A stretch of 64,000 bases of DNA, taken from assembly GCA_036555585.1 (NCBI GenBank), contig DATBLE010000024.1, positions 70,624 through 134,623 on the forward strand, read 5' to 3'. The notes under the pieces are model-generated. The model saw only the letters and a list, made by a program, of their open reading frames with translations, was not told the DNA's origin and searched no databases. This DNA is from DATBLE01 sp036555585. Its GTDB lineage: Bacteria > Actinomycetota > Thermoleophilia > Gaiellales > Gaiellaceae. Made by a program: the position numbers and the translations under genes. Positions 33,996-41,819 of the stretch are shown here, piece by piece; within the stretch, counting starts at the first letter, position 1, and each line of letters begins with the position of its first letter.

Positions 33996-34156
33996 GGTCC
34001 AGCCTCGGGTGGGAGCCTGTCCTCGATCTCGGCCAGCACCGGCAGGATGCGGTCGAGGAAGTCGCGCACGCCCTCGAGGTCCTCGTCCGTCGGGTGGACG
34101 CCCTGGGCGGCGGCCGCTTCCCGCAACCGCTGGAGCGGGCTAGACTCGCTGTCCAT
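33992..34156 (-). CDS. Small GatC/AtzG-like amidase partner (54 aa)
   Basis: The frame from ATG 34156 encodes a short all-helical protein (PLQRLREAAAAQGVHPTDEDLEGVRDFL, then DRILPVLAEIEDRLPPEAGP). The pattern resembles DUF4089/AtzG and GatC. Those small subunits wrap amidase-signature enzymes such as AtzE and GatA and are needed for their stability. Its TGA overlaps the GTG of the amidase. Its start overlaps the divergent FmdB-like start (CCATGCC). Family assignment is by pattern and context only. Confidence 0.62.
   Translation of the reverse strand: MDSESSPLQRLREAAAAQGVHPTDEDLEGVRDFLDRILPVLAEIEDRLPPEAGP
34141..34146 (+). promoter_or_regulatory. -10 element for the FmdB-like gene
   Basis: TAGACT ends eight bases before ATG 34155, predicting a leader of about one base. 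The element lies inside the coding region of the divergent 54-aa frame. Confidence 0.5.
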
Positions 34157-34346
34157 GCCGGTCTACGAGTATCGCTGCAAGAAGTGCGACGAGGAGTTCG
34201 AGGAGTATCTCTCCACCTCGACGAAGCCCGCGCCCCCCTGCCCGAAGTGCAAGTCGAAGTCGGTCGAGCGTTTGTGGTCGCGGATCAACACCGAGTGGCT
34301 GCCGAGCGACGTCGCCTGGGACCGCGTCGGCCGCTCCTGGGACTAG
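34155..34346 (+). CDS. FmdB-family zinc-ribbon protein
   Basis: 63 residues. MPVYEYRCKKCDEEFEEYLS and PPCPKCKSKSVERLW give two CxxC zinc knuckles, the classic FmdB/CxxC_CxxC_SSSS domain thought to be regulatory. The C-terminal tail is longer than the minimal domain. No ribosome-binding site is seen; the transcript is nearly leaderless. Confidence 0.9.
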   Translation: MPVYEYRCKKCDEEFEEYLSTSTKPAPPCPKCKSKSVERLWSRINTEWLPSDVAWDRVGRSWD

Positions 34347-34407
34347 GCACCGCGCGCTGCCCGCGCCGGTTGCTACCTCCGCACATCCGTGAGAGGCTGG
34401 GAATGGC

Positions 34408-35190
34408 GTGAAGCGAAGCGCTCTAGTGGTAGGCATTGTGCTGGCGACAGGACTGGTCGCTGGAGGTGCGGGTGCTGGTGCTAGTGCTCTCAGCCAGTTC
34501 TCGCTCACGTTCACGGGTAAGCACGTCGCCGACCCTTCGTTTCCCGCCGGGTTGCACCACGAGGGACGCTTCACCGCCTCGGCGCCGTTCTGCCCGTCCG
34601 GCACCGCAGTCGACACGCGTGATGTTCAGGACCCGCCGCTGTGGGTGGAGCGGACGCATACCTGCGACGACGGCAGCGGCAGCATCGTCGTATCGATGCC
34701 AAACGTGACCGGTGAGGACGGAGGGAGCGGCTCCTGGCAGATCATCAAGGGCAGCGGCAAGTACGCGACGCTGAGAGGCAGCGGCACCTACACCGGTCAG
34801 AGCCTCAGTGGTGACCCTGCCGACTTCCTTTCCATCACATATCAGACGACCTGGAAGGGGCTGGTCGACTTCGACGCTGATCCTCCCACCCTCACGCTGA
34901 CAGCGACTGCGACCAAGCTCGAGCGGCCGAGACGCACCTACTCGGTGCGCGTGGCGCTCGTCGTGCGCAATGAGGAGCCGGGCGCCCGTGTGACCTACGC
35001 GCTGATCCTCCAGGCGCGCGGGAAGTACGTGTCCGGCGGATCGAAACAAGGCTCGACGACGACCGGCCGAGCCGCCTTCGTCCTGAAGGTCACACCCCCG
35101 AGCGCTGCCCGCGCCCTGCAGTTGAGCGTCAGAGCTGCTGATCCTGTCGGCAACGAGAGCACAACCACAAGAGCCGTAAGGTTGCCGTAG
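34408..35190 (+). CDS. Secreted hypothetical protein
   Basis: 260 residues with a cleavable signal peptide (MKRSALVVGIVLATGLVAGGAGAGASA). The mature part contains a beta-rich region (GSGSWQIIKGSGKYATLRGSGTYTGQS, reminiscent of DUF3224/allene-oxide-cyclase-like barrels). A later immunoglobulin-like segment follows (YSVRVALVVRNEEPGARVTYALIL). Its base composition is slightly lower in GC than the neighbours. Extracellular role unknown. Confidence 0.82.
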   Translation: MKRSALVVGIVLATGLVAGGAGAGASALSQFSLTFTGKHVADPSFPAGLHHEGRFTASAPFCPSGTAVDTRDVQDPPLWVERTHTCDDGSGSIVVSMPNVTGEDGGSGSWQIIKGSGKYATLRGSGTYTGQSLSGDPADFLSITYQTTWKGLVDFDADPPTLTLTATATKLERPRRTYSVRVALVVRNEEPGARVTYALILQARGKYVSGGSKQGSTTTGRAAFVLKVTPPSAARALQLSVRAADPVGNESTTTRAVRLP

Positions 35191-35271
35191 AACGCTGACG
35201 TTCGAGGCGGCAAACACGCGGGCCGGGCATCCGTATGGGTCAGACTCCGGGCTCCGGTCAAGGAGGACGCG

Positions 35272-36105
35272 ATGCCCCACGCAGTGATCGACGAAGAGGT
35301 CCGGCTCTACTACGAGCTGACCGGGCCCGAGGACGGGCCGGTCGTCCTCCAGCTCGGCGGCGGGCTGTTCGGGCGGCACAACTTCGGGCTCGTCAACGAC
35401 GGCTTCCGCGAGCGCGGCTTCCGGTTGCTCTCCTTCGACGCGCGCGGCTACGGCGCCTCGTCCTGCCCGCGCGAGGCGTACACGATCGAGGGCTGGGCCG
35501 CCGACGCGGCGGCGCTGCTCGACGCGGTCGCGATCGACCGCGCGCTCGTCCACGGCACCTCGATGGGCGGGATGATCGCGATCGCCTTCACCGCGCTCTA
35601 TCCGCAGCGGACGATCGCCGCCTGCGCCGACGTCGCCTTCGCGAAGGCCGACCTCTACCGGCGCACCGTCTTCCGCGTCTGGCGCCGGATGGCCGAGGAG
35701 ATGGCCTGGGACGAGTTCTCCGACCACGTGACCACGCAGGCGGTCGGCGCCGGGTTCATGGAGAGCCCCGAGGGCGAGAGCATCTTCCAGCTCGTCCGCG
35801 ACATCGTCGGCCTCAACGACCCGTACACGGTACGGCAGGCCTGCCTGGCGATGGAGAACATGGACCTCTCGCCGTTCGTCCCGAAGATCGAGCGGCCGCT
35901 GTTGATGACGAACGGGACTCACGACGTCCTCTGCCCGCCCGACCTCGCGCCGAGCGGCCTCGGCGCCCGTAAGATGGCCGAGCTGAACGAGCACATAGAG
36001 CTGGTCGAGTTCCCCGACATCGGCCATGCCGACCTGGTCGAGTGCCCGCAGGACGCGATCCGCATCGTCGGCGACTTCTTCGACCGCGCGCTCGCCTCGA
36101 GCTGA
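35272..36105 (+). CDS. Alpha/beta-fold hydrolase
   Basis: 277 residues with an oxyanion-region motif QLGGGLFGRHNF, the nucleophile elbow HGTSMGGMIA and a late histidine in FPDIGHADLVECP. The acid residue is probably in TNGTHDVLCPP. It has typical length and architecture for small-molecule esterases or C-C hydrolases such as enol-lactonases. ATG 35272 has an upstream AAGGAGG ribosome-binding site. Confidence 0.9.
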   Translation: MPHAVIDEEVRLYYELTGPEDGPVVLQLGGGLFGRHNFGLVNDGFRERGFRLLSFDARGYGASSCPREAYTIEGWAADAAALLDAVAIDRALVHGTSMGGMIAIAFTALYPQRTIAACADVAFAKADLYRRTVFRVWRRMAEEMAWDEFSDHVTTQAVGAGFMESPEGESIFQLVRDIVGLNDPYTVRQACLAMENMDLSPFVPKIERPLLMTNGTHDVLCPPDLAPSGLGARKMAELNEHIELVEFPDIGHADLVECPQDAIRIVGDFFDRALASS

Positions 36106-36108
36106 CTC

Positions 36109-36510
36109 CTACTTGAGGGGGTTCGTCCCCGCCATCCAGATGATCACGCGGCTGAACTTCCCGTCGGCGTCGATGTCGAAGAAGTTGCAGTTGTGCATGT
36201 CGTTCCTCGTGCCGTCGTTCAGCTCGCCGATGTAGCTCTGCTCGGTCGCCACCTTCCCCGCCTCGGGCTCGACGACGATGTTCTTGATCTCGTGGAAGAT
36301 CGAGACCGAATTGCCGCAGAAGTCCGTGAACATGCGGCGGATCTCGTCGGCGCCGGAGAAGACCGCGTGGTCGGTCTGCACGGTCAGAACGGCGTCGTCG
36401 GCGAAGTGGGAGAGGATCGCGTCGACGTCCTTCGCGTCGACCGCCTTGAAGTAGCTGTCCGGCAGAGCGGCGAGCTGGTCGCCCGTCAGCGGCTGGGTCT
36501 GGGTGGCCAC
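36109..36510 (-). CDS. SnoaL/NTF2-like protein
   Basis: 133 residues of the cone-shaped NTF2 fold (LPDSYFKAVDAKDVDAILSHFADDAVLTVQTDHAVFSGADEIRRMFTDFCG). Members include small isomerases, cyclases and dehydratases. A CGAGGAGGC ribosome-binding site precedes the start. The promoter has TAGACT followed by a GTC-W-GAC site at the expected transcription start, suggesting repressor control shared with the catabolic operons. Confidence 0.87.
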   Translation of the reverse strand: MATQTQPLTGDQLAALPDSYFKAVDAKDVDAILSHFADDAVLTVQTDHAVFSGADEIRRMFTDFCGNSVSIFHEIKNIVVEPEAGKVATEQSYIGELNDGTRNDMHNCNFFDIDADGKFSRVIIWMAGTNPLK

Positions 36511-36527
36511 GATGCCTCCTCGACTCG

Positions 36528-36557
36528 AATGTCAGACTTCTGCGCGAGTCTAGACGA
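36528..36557 (-). promoter_or_regulatory. Promoter and GTC-W-GAC operator of the NTF2-like gene
   Basis: AATGTCAGACTT at 36528-36539 sits just downstream of a minus-strand TAGACT element (about 36547-36552). The operator would therefore overlap the transcription start. Confidence 0.5.
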
Positions 36558-36582
36558 CCTCGACCCGCCGCGACCCCGGAAC

Positions 36583-36891
36583 TCACTCGAGCTCGAGCGC
36601 CACCCGAAGGGCGGCGTTCAGCTGATGCAGCTGCTCGGGCCCGAGGGCGCCGCGGCGCCTGTCGAGTACCCGCTTGGGGATCGTGAAGAGGTTGTCGCAG
36701 TTGGCCACGCATTCGCGCGCGAGCCCCTGATCCGGCCCGAGCGAGACTTCGGTGGGCACCCCGCGGATCTTGCTCGTGACCGCGACGACACTCACATTGC
36801 GGAGGTGAGGGATCGCCCGGTCGCGCGTGACGATCACTGCGGGATGCCGGCCTCCGGGAAGCGAGGTGTCGTAGACGTCCCCGCGGTTCAC
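36583..36891 (-). CDS. MazF/PemK-family endoribonuclease toxin
   Basis: 102 residues: NRGDVYDTSLPGGRHPAVIVTRDRAIP ... VSVVAVTSKIRGVPTEVSLGPDQGLARECVANCDNLFTIPKRVL. The pattern is diagnostic for MazF, including the GR(R)HPAVIVTRD strand and the late CDN motif. GTG 36891 overlaps the antitoxin stop (GTGA). Confidence 0.92.
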   Translation of the reverse strand: MNRGDVYDTSLPGGRHPAVIVTRDRAIPHLRNVSVVAVTSKIRGVPTEVSLGPDQGLARECVANCDNLFTIPKRVLDRRRGALGPEQLHQLNAALRVALELE

Positions 36892-37154
36892 AGCGGGTCG
36901 GCGTCCTTCTCCTCGGCGGCGACCAGCTCCGCCAACGCGGCCAGCCCGACCTCACCCGGCCACTCTTCCTGAGGCTGCTCGCCGTAACCACGGCGATATG
37001 CCTCCTCGATTTCCCGCTCGCGCTCGTCGCGGAGAAGGCGCTCTAGCGCCTGGCGAAGGGCAGCCGCGCGGTTCGGGAACCGTCCGCGCGCGATCGCACG
37101 GTCCAGTCGGGAGAGGTCCTCTTCTGGTAGACGAATTGCTATCTGTTGTGACAT
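36888..37154 (-). CDS. Ribbon-helix-helix antitoxin of the mazEF-type pair
   Basis: 88 residues from ATG 37154 (MSQQIAIRLPEEDLSRLDRAIARGRFPNRAAALRQALERLL), a clear RHH DNA-binding domain followed by an acidic tail. A TATACT -10 element six bases upstream makes this the leaderless start. The open frame continues upstream, but those residues (SSWYTSC) are not domain-like. Confidence 0.88.
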   Translation of the reverse strand: MSQQIAIRLPEEDLSRLDRAIARGRFPNRAAALRQALERLLRDEREREIEEAYRRGYGEQPQEEWPGEVGLAALAELVAAEEKDADPL

Positions 37155-37160
37155 GCAGGA

Positions 37161-37206
37161 AGTATACCACGAGCTCAAAGTGGTCACTTGAAGTGACTGG
37201 TACGAT
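37161..37206. promoter_or_regulatory. Shared operator between two divergent toxin-antitoxin modules
   Basis: The 15-bp palindrome GTCACTTGAAGTGAC (37183-37197) lies between the minus-strand TATACT (37166-37161) and the plus-strand TACGAT (37201-37206). It covers the -35 region of one promoter and the spacer of the other, so a single bound antitoxin could repress both modules. Confidence 0.62.
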
Positions 37207-37215
37207 CAGATGACC

Positions 37216-37434
37216 ATGAAGGAGATCGGAGCGGCCGAGTTCAAGGCGCACTGCCTGTCGATCCTCGACGAGGTCGACGACGACGGCCTTGTGATCACGA
37301 AGCGCGGAAAGCCCGTCGCAAAGCTGATCCCGATTCGCGCCGAAGCCGGCGAGCTCATCGGCGCCCTGGCCGGCAAACTGACGATCAAGGGCGAGATCCT
37401 CTCGACCGGCGCGGCCTGGGATGCTCAACCTTGA
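37216..37434 (+). CDS. Phd/VapB-like antitoxin
   Basis: 72 residues from ATG 37216 (MKEIGAAEFKAHCLSILDEVDDDGLVITKRGKPVAKLIPI); an ATG six bases earlier is equally possible. The Phd N-terminal fold is clear. Its end overlaps the PIN toxin gene by 14 bases. Confidence 0.88.
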   Translation: MKEIGAAEFKAHCLSILDEVDDDGLVITKRGKPVAKLIPIRAEAGELIGALAGKLTIKGEILSTGAAWDAQP

Positions 37435-37783
37435 CACGCACGTTCTCGTCTTCGCGCTCGCCGGCGAGCTGACCACAGCGGAGCGACGACGCCTGCAGCG
37501 CGACCGCTGGGGCATCTCGGCAATCGTGCTCTGGGAGATCGCGAAGCTCACGCAGCTCGGCCGGATAGACGTCGATCTCGACGACCCGAGCATCGTCCGC
37601 GTCCTGTCCGGCGTGCCGGTCTGGCCGTTGACCCGCGAGATCGCGCTGGCGAGCACGAGGCTCGACGTTCGCGGCGACCCCGCCGACGAGCTGATCGCCG
37701 CGACGAGCGTCGTGCACGGTGCGCCGCTCGTGACCAGAGACCGCGGGTTGCGTCGCTCGAAGCTCGTGCCCCTGGCGCGTTAG
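37421..37783 (+). CDS. VapC-like PIN-domain toxin
   Basis: 120 residues with PIN acidic residues in MLNLDTHVLVFALAGEL, IVLWEIAKLTQLG, DPADELIAATSVVHG and LVTRDRGLRRS. RNase toxin of the Phd-VapC pair. The end overlaps the convergent puuE-like gene by 4 bases. Confidence 0.9.
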   Translation: MLNLDTHVLVFALAGELTTAERRRLQRDRWGISAIVLWEIAKLTQLGRIDVDLDDPSIVRVLSGVPVWPLTREIALASTRLDVRGDPADELIAATSVVHGAPLVTRDRGLRRSKLVPLAR

Positions 37784-38682
37784 CTGTCGTTCGGCGTCGG
37801 CCGATGGTGCGCGTGCCAGTGCCGCGCGATCTCGGCGCGCGTCGTCACCCACACGTCCTCGCGCGAGCGCACGTGGGCGAGGAAGCGGTCGAGCGCCCGC
37901 GCGCGGCCCGGGCGGCCGACGATCCGGCAGTGCAGGCCGACGTTCATCATCCGGCCGCCCTCGTCGTACAGCTGCTCGAACGTGTCGACCAGGTACGTGT
38001 GGAAGTCGTCGCCGGTCGCGAACCCGTTCGGAATCAGGAACTTCATGTCGTTCACGTCGAGCGTGTACGGGATCACCAGGTGCTGCCGACCCGCCACCTC
38101 GACCCAGTACGGCAGCTCGTCCGAGTAGTCGTCGGAGTCGTAGAGGAAGCCGCCGTCCTCGACGACCAGCCGGCGCGTGTTCTCGGTGTTCCGCCCGGTG
38201 TACCAGCCGACGGGCCGCACGCCGCAGGCCCGCTCGATCGCCTCGACCGCGAGGCGCAGGTGCTCGCGCTCCTCCTCCTCGGACAGCGCCGCGTAGTCGA
38301 ACCAGCGCCAGCCGTGGCTGGCGACCTCCCAGCCGGCGTCCACCATCGCGCGGGCCGCGGCCGGATTCTGCTCCAGCGCGCGGCCGACCGCGTAGACCGT
38401 CAGCGGCAGCCCGTGTGCCGTGAAGATCCGGTGCACGCGCCAGAAGCCGGCGCGGCTGCCGAACTCGAACATCGACTCGACGTTGAGGTTCCGGCGGCCG
38501 ACGGTGGCGGCTGCGCCGACCACCTCCTGCAGGTACGACTCGGCCTCGGCGTCGCCCTCGAGCACGGACCGCTCGCCGCCCTCCTCGTAGTTGAGGACGA
38601 AGCTGACGGCGAGCCGCGCCCCGTCCGGCCAGCGCGGGTCGGGCGGGCTCGCGCCGTAGCCGACGAGATCGCGCGCGCTCAC
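37780..38682 (-). CDS. puuE: Polysaccharide-deacetylase-fold allantoinase, PuuE-like
   Basis: 300 residues. YGASPPDPRWPDGARLAVSFVLNYEEGGERSVLEGD and SYLQEVVG are hallmark sequences of the metal-dispensable PuuE allantoinase group. They are followed by FEFGSRAGFWRVHRIF and the ASHGWRW NodB-type motif. It would hydrolyse a cyclic ureide amide bond. GTG 38682 overlaps the RidA stop (GTGA). It is the last gene of the eight-gene hyu operon. Because HyuAB and other ring hydrolases are nearby, allantoin may not be the actual substrate. Confidence 0.9.
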   Translation of the reverse strand: MSARDLVGYGASPPDPRWPDGARLAVSFVLNYEEGGERSVLEGDAEAESYLQEVVGAAATVGRRNLNVESMFEFGSRAGFWRVHRIFTAHGLPLTVYAVGRALEQNPAAARAMVDAGWEVASHGWRWFDYAALSEEEEREHLRLAVEAIERACGVRPVGWYTGRNTENTRRLVVEDGGFLYDSDDYSDELPYWVEVAGRQHLVIPYTLDVNDMKFLIPNGFATGDDFHTYLVDTFEQLYDEGGRMMNVGLHCRIVGRPGRARALDRFLAHVRSREDVWVTTRAEIARHWHAHHRPTPNDS

Positions 38683-39056
38683 GGCTTCCGTGCCACCGCC
38701 TCGATCTCGATCAGCACGCCGGCCGGCAGGCCCGCCTGCACCGACGTCCGCGCGGGGTAGGGCTGCGAGAAGAACTCGAGATAGACCTCGTTGTAGGCGG
38801 CAAAGTCGGCGAGGTCGACGAGGTACGCGTTCACCTTGACCACGTCGTCCAGCGTGCAGCCCGCCGCCTCCACGCAGGTGCGGATGTTCTGGAGCGTCTG
38901 CCGGGTCTGCTCGGCGATCCCACCCTCGACCAGGTTCCCATCCCCGTCGACGCCGGTCTGCCCCGCGGTGTAGACCGTCTCGCCCGAGACGACCACCGGC
39001 GAGTAGGGCGGCTTCGGGACCGGCAGGTTCTCAGGTTGCAGCGCTTGCCTCGGCAT
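38679..39056 (-). CDS. ridA: RidA/YjgF-family enamine/imine deaminase
   Basis: 125 residues with the family core PPYSPVVVSGETVYTAGQTGVDGDGNLV, the EQTRQTLQNIRTCVEAAG helix and the key arginine/glutamate end PARTSVQAGLPAGVLIEIEAVA. It hydrolyses reactive enamines, like RutC in pyrimidine breakdown. Two adjacent ATGs exist (39059 and 39056). The latter is 7 bases from the AGGAG ribosome-binding site and is preferred. Coupled to the CoA-transferase stop. Confidence 0.92.
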   Translation of the reverse strand: MPRQALQPENLPVPKPPYSPVVVSGETVYTAGQTGVDGDGNLVEGGIAEQTRQTLQNIRTCVEAAGCTLDDVVKVNAYLVDLADFAAYNEVYLEFFSQPYPARTSVQAGLPAGVLIEIEAVARKP

Positions 39057-40246
39057 CATCCATCTCCTTTCGACTCGATTCCGAACACGCCGGACTCTGC
39101 CAGTGCGCGGATACGCTCCGGCTCGTATCCGCACACCTCGACCAGGACCTGCTCCGTGTGCTCGCCGCGCGCCGGCCCGGGCCGCACCGGCTGCTCCGGG
39201 CCCGAGAGACGAAGCGGCGAGGCGACCTGGCGCACCACGCCCAGCCGCGGATGGTCGTACTCGACCAGCCGCGCCTCCTCGAGCGCGGCGGCCACGTCGT
39301 TCACCGGCGAGCAGGGAACGCCCGCCCGGCCCAGCAGCTCGAGCCAGTCGCCGCTCGTCCGCGCGAGGAAGACCTCGTCGAGGATCGGCGAGAGCTCGTC
39401 GCGGCGGCGGTCGCGGTCGGCAAAGGTCGGGAACTCGTCCACGAGGTCGGGGCGCCCGATCGCGTCGCAGAGCAGCGTCCAGAACTTCTCCTTCGGGCAG
39501 GCGACGACGATCCAGCCGTCGGCCGTCTCGAAGTTCTGGAAGGGGACGATCGACGGGTGCGCCGAGTTGCGGCGCCGCGGCGGCACGTAGCCGCGCGAGG
39601 CGGCCCAGGTGCCGACGTACATCAGCTCGTGCAGCGCCGTGCCGAGCAGCGAGACGTCGCAGTCGCAGCCGGTGCCGTCGCGACGCGCACGCCACAGCCC
39701 TGCGAGCACGGCGATCGCCGACGCGTACCCGCCCGAGAGGTCGACCAGCGAGAGGCCGCTCTTCGTCGGCGGCCCGTCGGGGTCGCCGGTGAGGCTCATC
39801 CAGCCCGCGAGCCCCTGCATCATGTAGTCGTAGCCGCCCTGGGCGGCCCGCAGGCCGGTCATCCCGAAGCCGGAGAGCGAGCAGCAGACGATCCGCGGGT
39901 TGACGTCCTTCAGGTCGTCGTAGGTGAGCCGGAGCTTGGCCGGCTGGTCGCCGCGCAGGTTCGAGTAGACGACGTCGGAGCCGCGCACGAGATCCTCGAA
40001 GACGCCACGCGCGTCGGGGTGGCGCAGGTCGAGCGAGACGCTCCGCTTGTTGCGGTTGAAGGTCTCGAAGAAGAGCGAGTCCTCGCCATCGGCAAAGGGC
40101 GGCACGTACCGGCCGACGTCGCCGCGCGAGGCGGGATCCTCGATCTTGATCACGTCGGCGCCCAGGTCCGCCAGCTGCAGCGTGCCCCAGGGCCCGGCGC
40201 CGAACTGCTCGATCGCGACCACGCGGACGTCAGCCAGCGGCTGCAC
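39056..40246 (-). CDS. CaiB/BaiF (family III) CoA-transferase
   Basis: 396 residues from GTG 40246, preceded by GGAGGTG. It has the N-terminal nucleotide-like fold VRVVAIEQFGAGPWGTLQLADLGADVIKIE, the FETFNRNKRSVSLDL motif and the catalytic aspartate in GLSLVDLSGGYASAIAVLAGL. It moves CoA between organic acids, presumably activating an acid formed from the ring for the acyl-CoA dehydrogenase/MaoC/CitE branch encoded on the other strand. It overlaps the upstream oxidoreductase gene by 17 bases. Confidence 0.9.
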   Translation of the reverse strand: MQPLADVRVVAIEQFGAGPWGTLQLADLGADVIKIEDPASRGDVGRYVPPFADGEDSLFFETFNRNKRSVSLDLRHPDARGVFEDLVRGSDVVYSNLRGDQPAKLRLTYDDLKDVNPRIVCCSLSGFGMTGLRAAQGGYDYMMQGLAGWMSLTGDPDGPPTKSGLSLVDLSGGYASAIAVLAGLWRARRDGTGCDCDVSLLGTALHELMYVGTWAASRGYVPPRRRNSAHPSIVPFQNFETADGWIVVACPKEKFWTLLCDAIGRPDLVDEFPTFADRDRRRDELSPILDEVFLARTSGDWLELLGRAGVPCSPVNDVAAALEEARLVEYDHPRLGVVRQVASPLRLSGPEQPVRPGPARGEHTEQVLVEVCGYEPERIRALAESGVFGIESKGDG

Positions 40247-41105
40247 GCGCCACCTCCGCCAGCCGCTCGGCGTCCCCGTACTCGCCGAGGTTGAACACGA
40301 TGTGCCTGGCGCCCGCGTCGACGTACTCCCGGACCCGGGCCACGCACTCCTCGGGCGTTCCCGCGACGCAGTAGCGGTCGACCACGTGCTCGGAGATTCC
40401 CGAATACCTTCGGCGGAGGTGGGCGTAGAGCTTCTCCTTCGTTCCCACGTGTGCGGGAACGGTGACCGCCGGCGTGACGTGGGGAGGCAGCTCTTCTCGG
40501 CCGCGCGCGAAGCGCGCGGGCGACACCCAGATCGGGATCCAGCCGTCGCCGAGCTCGGCTGCGCGGCGGATGGCGGCGTCGGAGCGACCGCCGACCCAGA
40601 GCGGCAGCCCACCCGGCTGCGCCGGCCGCGGAGCGATTTCGATGCCGGCGAACGAGAAGAAGCGGCCGGAGAAGCTCGCCGGCGACGGCCCGAACAGCGA
40701 GCGCAGCGCCCGCATCGCCTCGTCGGTCCGGGCGCCGCGCTCGCGCGGGTCGACCCCGACCGCCTCGAAGTCCTTCTCGCCCTCCCCGCCGACGCCCACG
40801 CCGAGGATCACCCGCCCGCGCGACACGTAGTCGAGCGAGGCGAACTCCTTGGCGACGACGCTCGGCTGCCGGAGCGGCAGCAGGACGATCCCGGCGCCGA
40901 GCTTGATCCGCTCGGTGACCGCGGCGAATGTGGAGAGCGCGACCACGACGTCCAGGATCGGGTTGCGGTAGGAGATGTGGTCGCCGGCCCAGATCGAGTC
41001 GTAACCGAGCTCCTCCGCCGCCTGCGCGAGGGCGCGGTAGCGGCCGGGGTCGGGCATCCCGTCGACCTGCTGGCCGCTGCCCTGGATGCCGAAGGCGACG
41101 CTCAA
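40230..41105 (-). CDS. LLM-class F420/flavin-dependent oxidoreductase
   Basis: 291 residues with TTG start at 41105 (TTGA overlap with the gntR stop). Translation SVAFGIQGSGQQVDGMPDPGRYRALAQAAEELGYDSIWAGDHI is a textbook luciferase-like start. GRVILGVGVGGEGEKDFEAVGVDPRERG and PLWVGGRSDAAIRRAAELGDGWIP follow. Within this operon it is a candidate ring-oxygenating or -reducing enzyme analogous to RutA. The cofactor is inferred. Confidence 0.88.
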   Translation of the reverse strand: MSVAFGIQGSGQQVDGMPDPGRYRALAQAAEELGYDSIWAGDHISYRNPILDVVVALSTFAAVTERIKLGAGIVLLPLRQPSVVAKEFASLDYVSRGRVILGVGVGGEGEKDFEAVGVDPRERGARTDEAMRALRSLFGPSPASFSGRFFSFAGIEIAPRPAQPGGLPLWVGGRSDAAIRRAAELGDGWIPIWVSPARFARGREELPPHVTPAVTVPAHVGTKEKLYAHLRRRYSGISEHVVDRYCVAGTPEECVARVREYVDAGARHIVFNLGEYGDAERLAEVARAAAG

Positions 41106-41788
41106 ACGACGGTCGTGCGCCCCGCCGCCCGCCACGCCTTCTCGTAATACGGACGCAGCCACTCGAGGTGGTCGAGCATCTGCTCGCCGGCGCCGGTCTC
41201 GTCGCCGCTCTCGATCGCAGCGGCGATCCCGCGGTGGTGCTCGTTGATCGAGCGGTGCCACCCGCGCCCGAGCCGCGAGCGCGACAGGTGCGTCTGCAGC
41301 ACCGCGAACACGGGCTGGGCGGCGATCGAGAGGAGCGTGTTGCCGCACGCGGCGATCACGCAGGAGTGGAAGTCGCGGTTGTAGACGAACTGCTCCTTGG
41401 TGGGCAGCTGCAGCGGCCGGTCCGGGATCGCCTCGTGCAGCAGGACGACGTCGTCCTCGGTGCGGCGGCGGGCGGCCAGCCGCGCCGCGGGGACCTCGAG
41501 CAGCTCCCGCGTCTCGAGCAGCTCCTCCAGGGTCAGGTCGTCGGCGGCGGTCAGCAGGTCGATGCCCGACCGCAGCGACTCGGAGAGATGGCCGGCGCTC
41601 GGAACGGTGACGAACGAGCCGCCGCCGGCGCCCTTGGCCGTCCGGATCAGGCCCTGTGCGGTCAGCAGCCGCAGCGCCTCGCGGATGGTCGCGCGGCTGA
41701 CGCCGAACTCCTCCGCCAGCACCGTCTCCTTCGGCAGGCGGGAGCCCTCCTCGAGCACGCCTTCGAGGATCTGCTCGCGCAGCCGCAT
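41102..41788 (-). CDS. GntR-family regulator, FadR/FCD subfamily
   Basis: 228 residues. The N-terminal winged helix is LREQILEGVLEEGSRLPKETVLAEEFGVSRATIREALRLLTAQGLI, and the FCD ligand domain contains the metal-type DFHSCVIAACGN and NEHHRGIAAAIESGD segments. ATG 41788 truncates a conserved helix. The open frame upstream encodes ERVAKAYELIA but has no ATG/GTG/TTG before the previous gene. It is the likely repressor of its own operon. FCD regulators bind GT-N(3)-AC-type palindromes, compatible with both operator motifs seen here. Confidence 0.88.
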   Translation of the reverse strand: MRLREQILEGVLEEGSRLPKETVLAEEFGVSRATIREALRLLTAQGLIRTAKGAGGGSFVTVPSAGHLSESLRSGIDLLTAADDLTLEELLETRELLEVPAARLAARRRTEDDVVLLHEAIPDRPLQLPTKEQFVYNRDFHSCVIAACGNTLLSIAAQPVFAVLQTHLSRSRLGRGWHRSINEHHRGIAAAIESGDETGAGEQMLDHLEWLRPYYEKAWRAAGRTTVV

Positions 41789-41819
41789 CGCGATCAGCTC
41801 GTAGGCCTTCGCTACGCGC

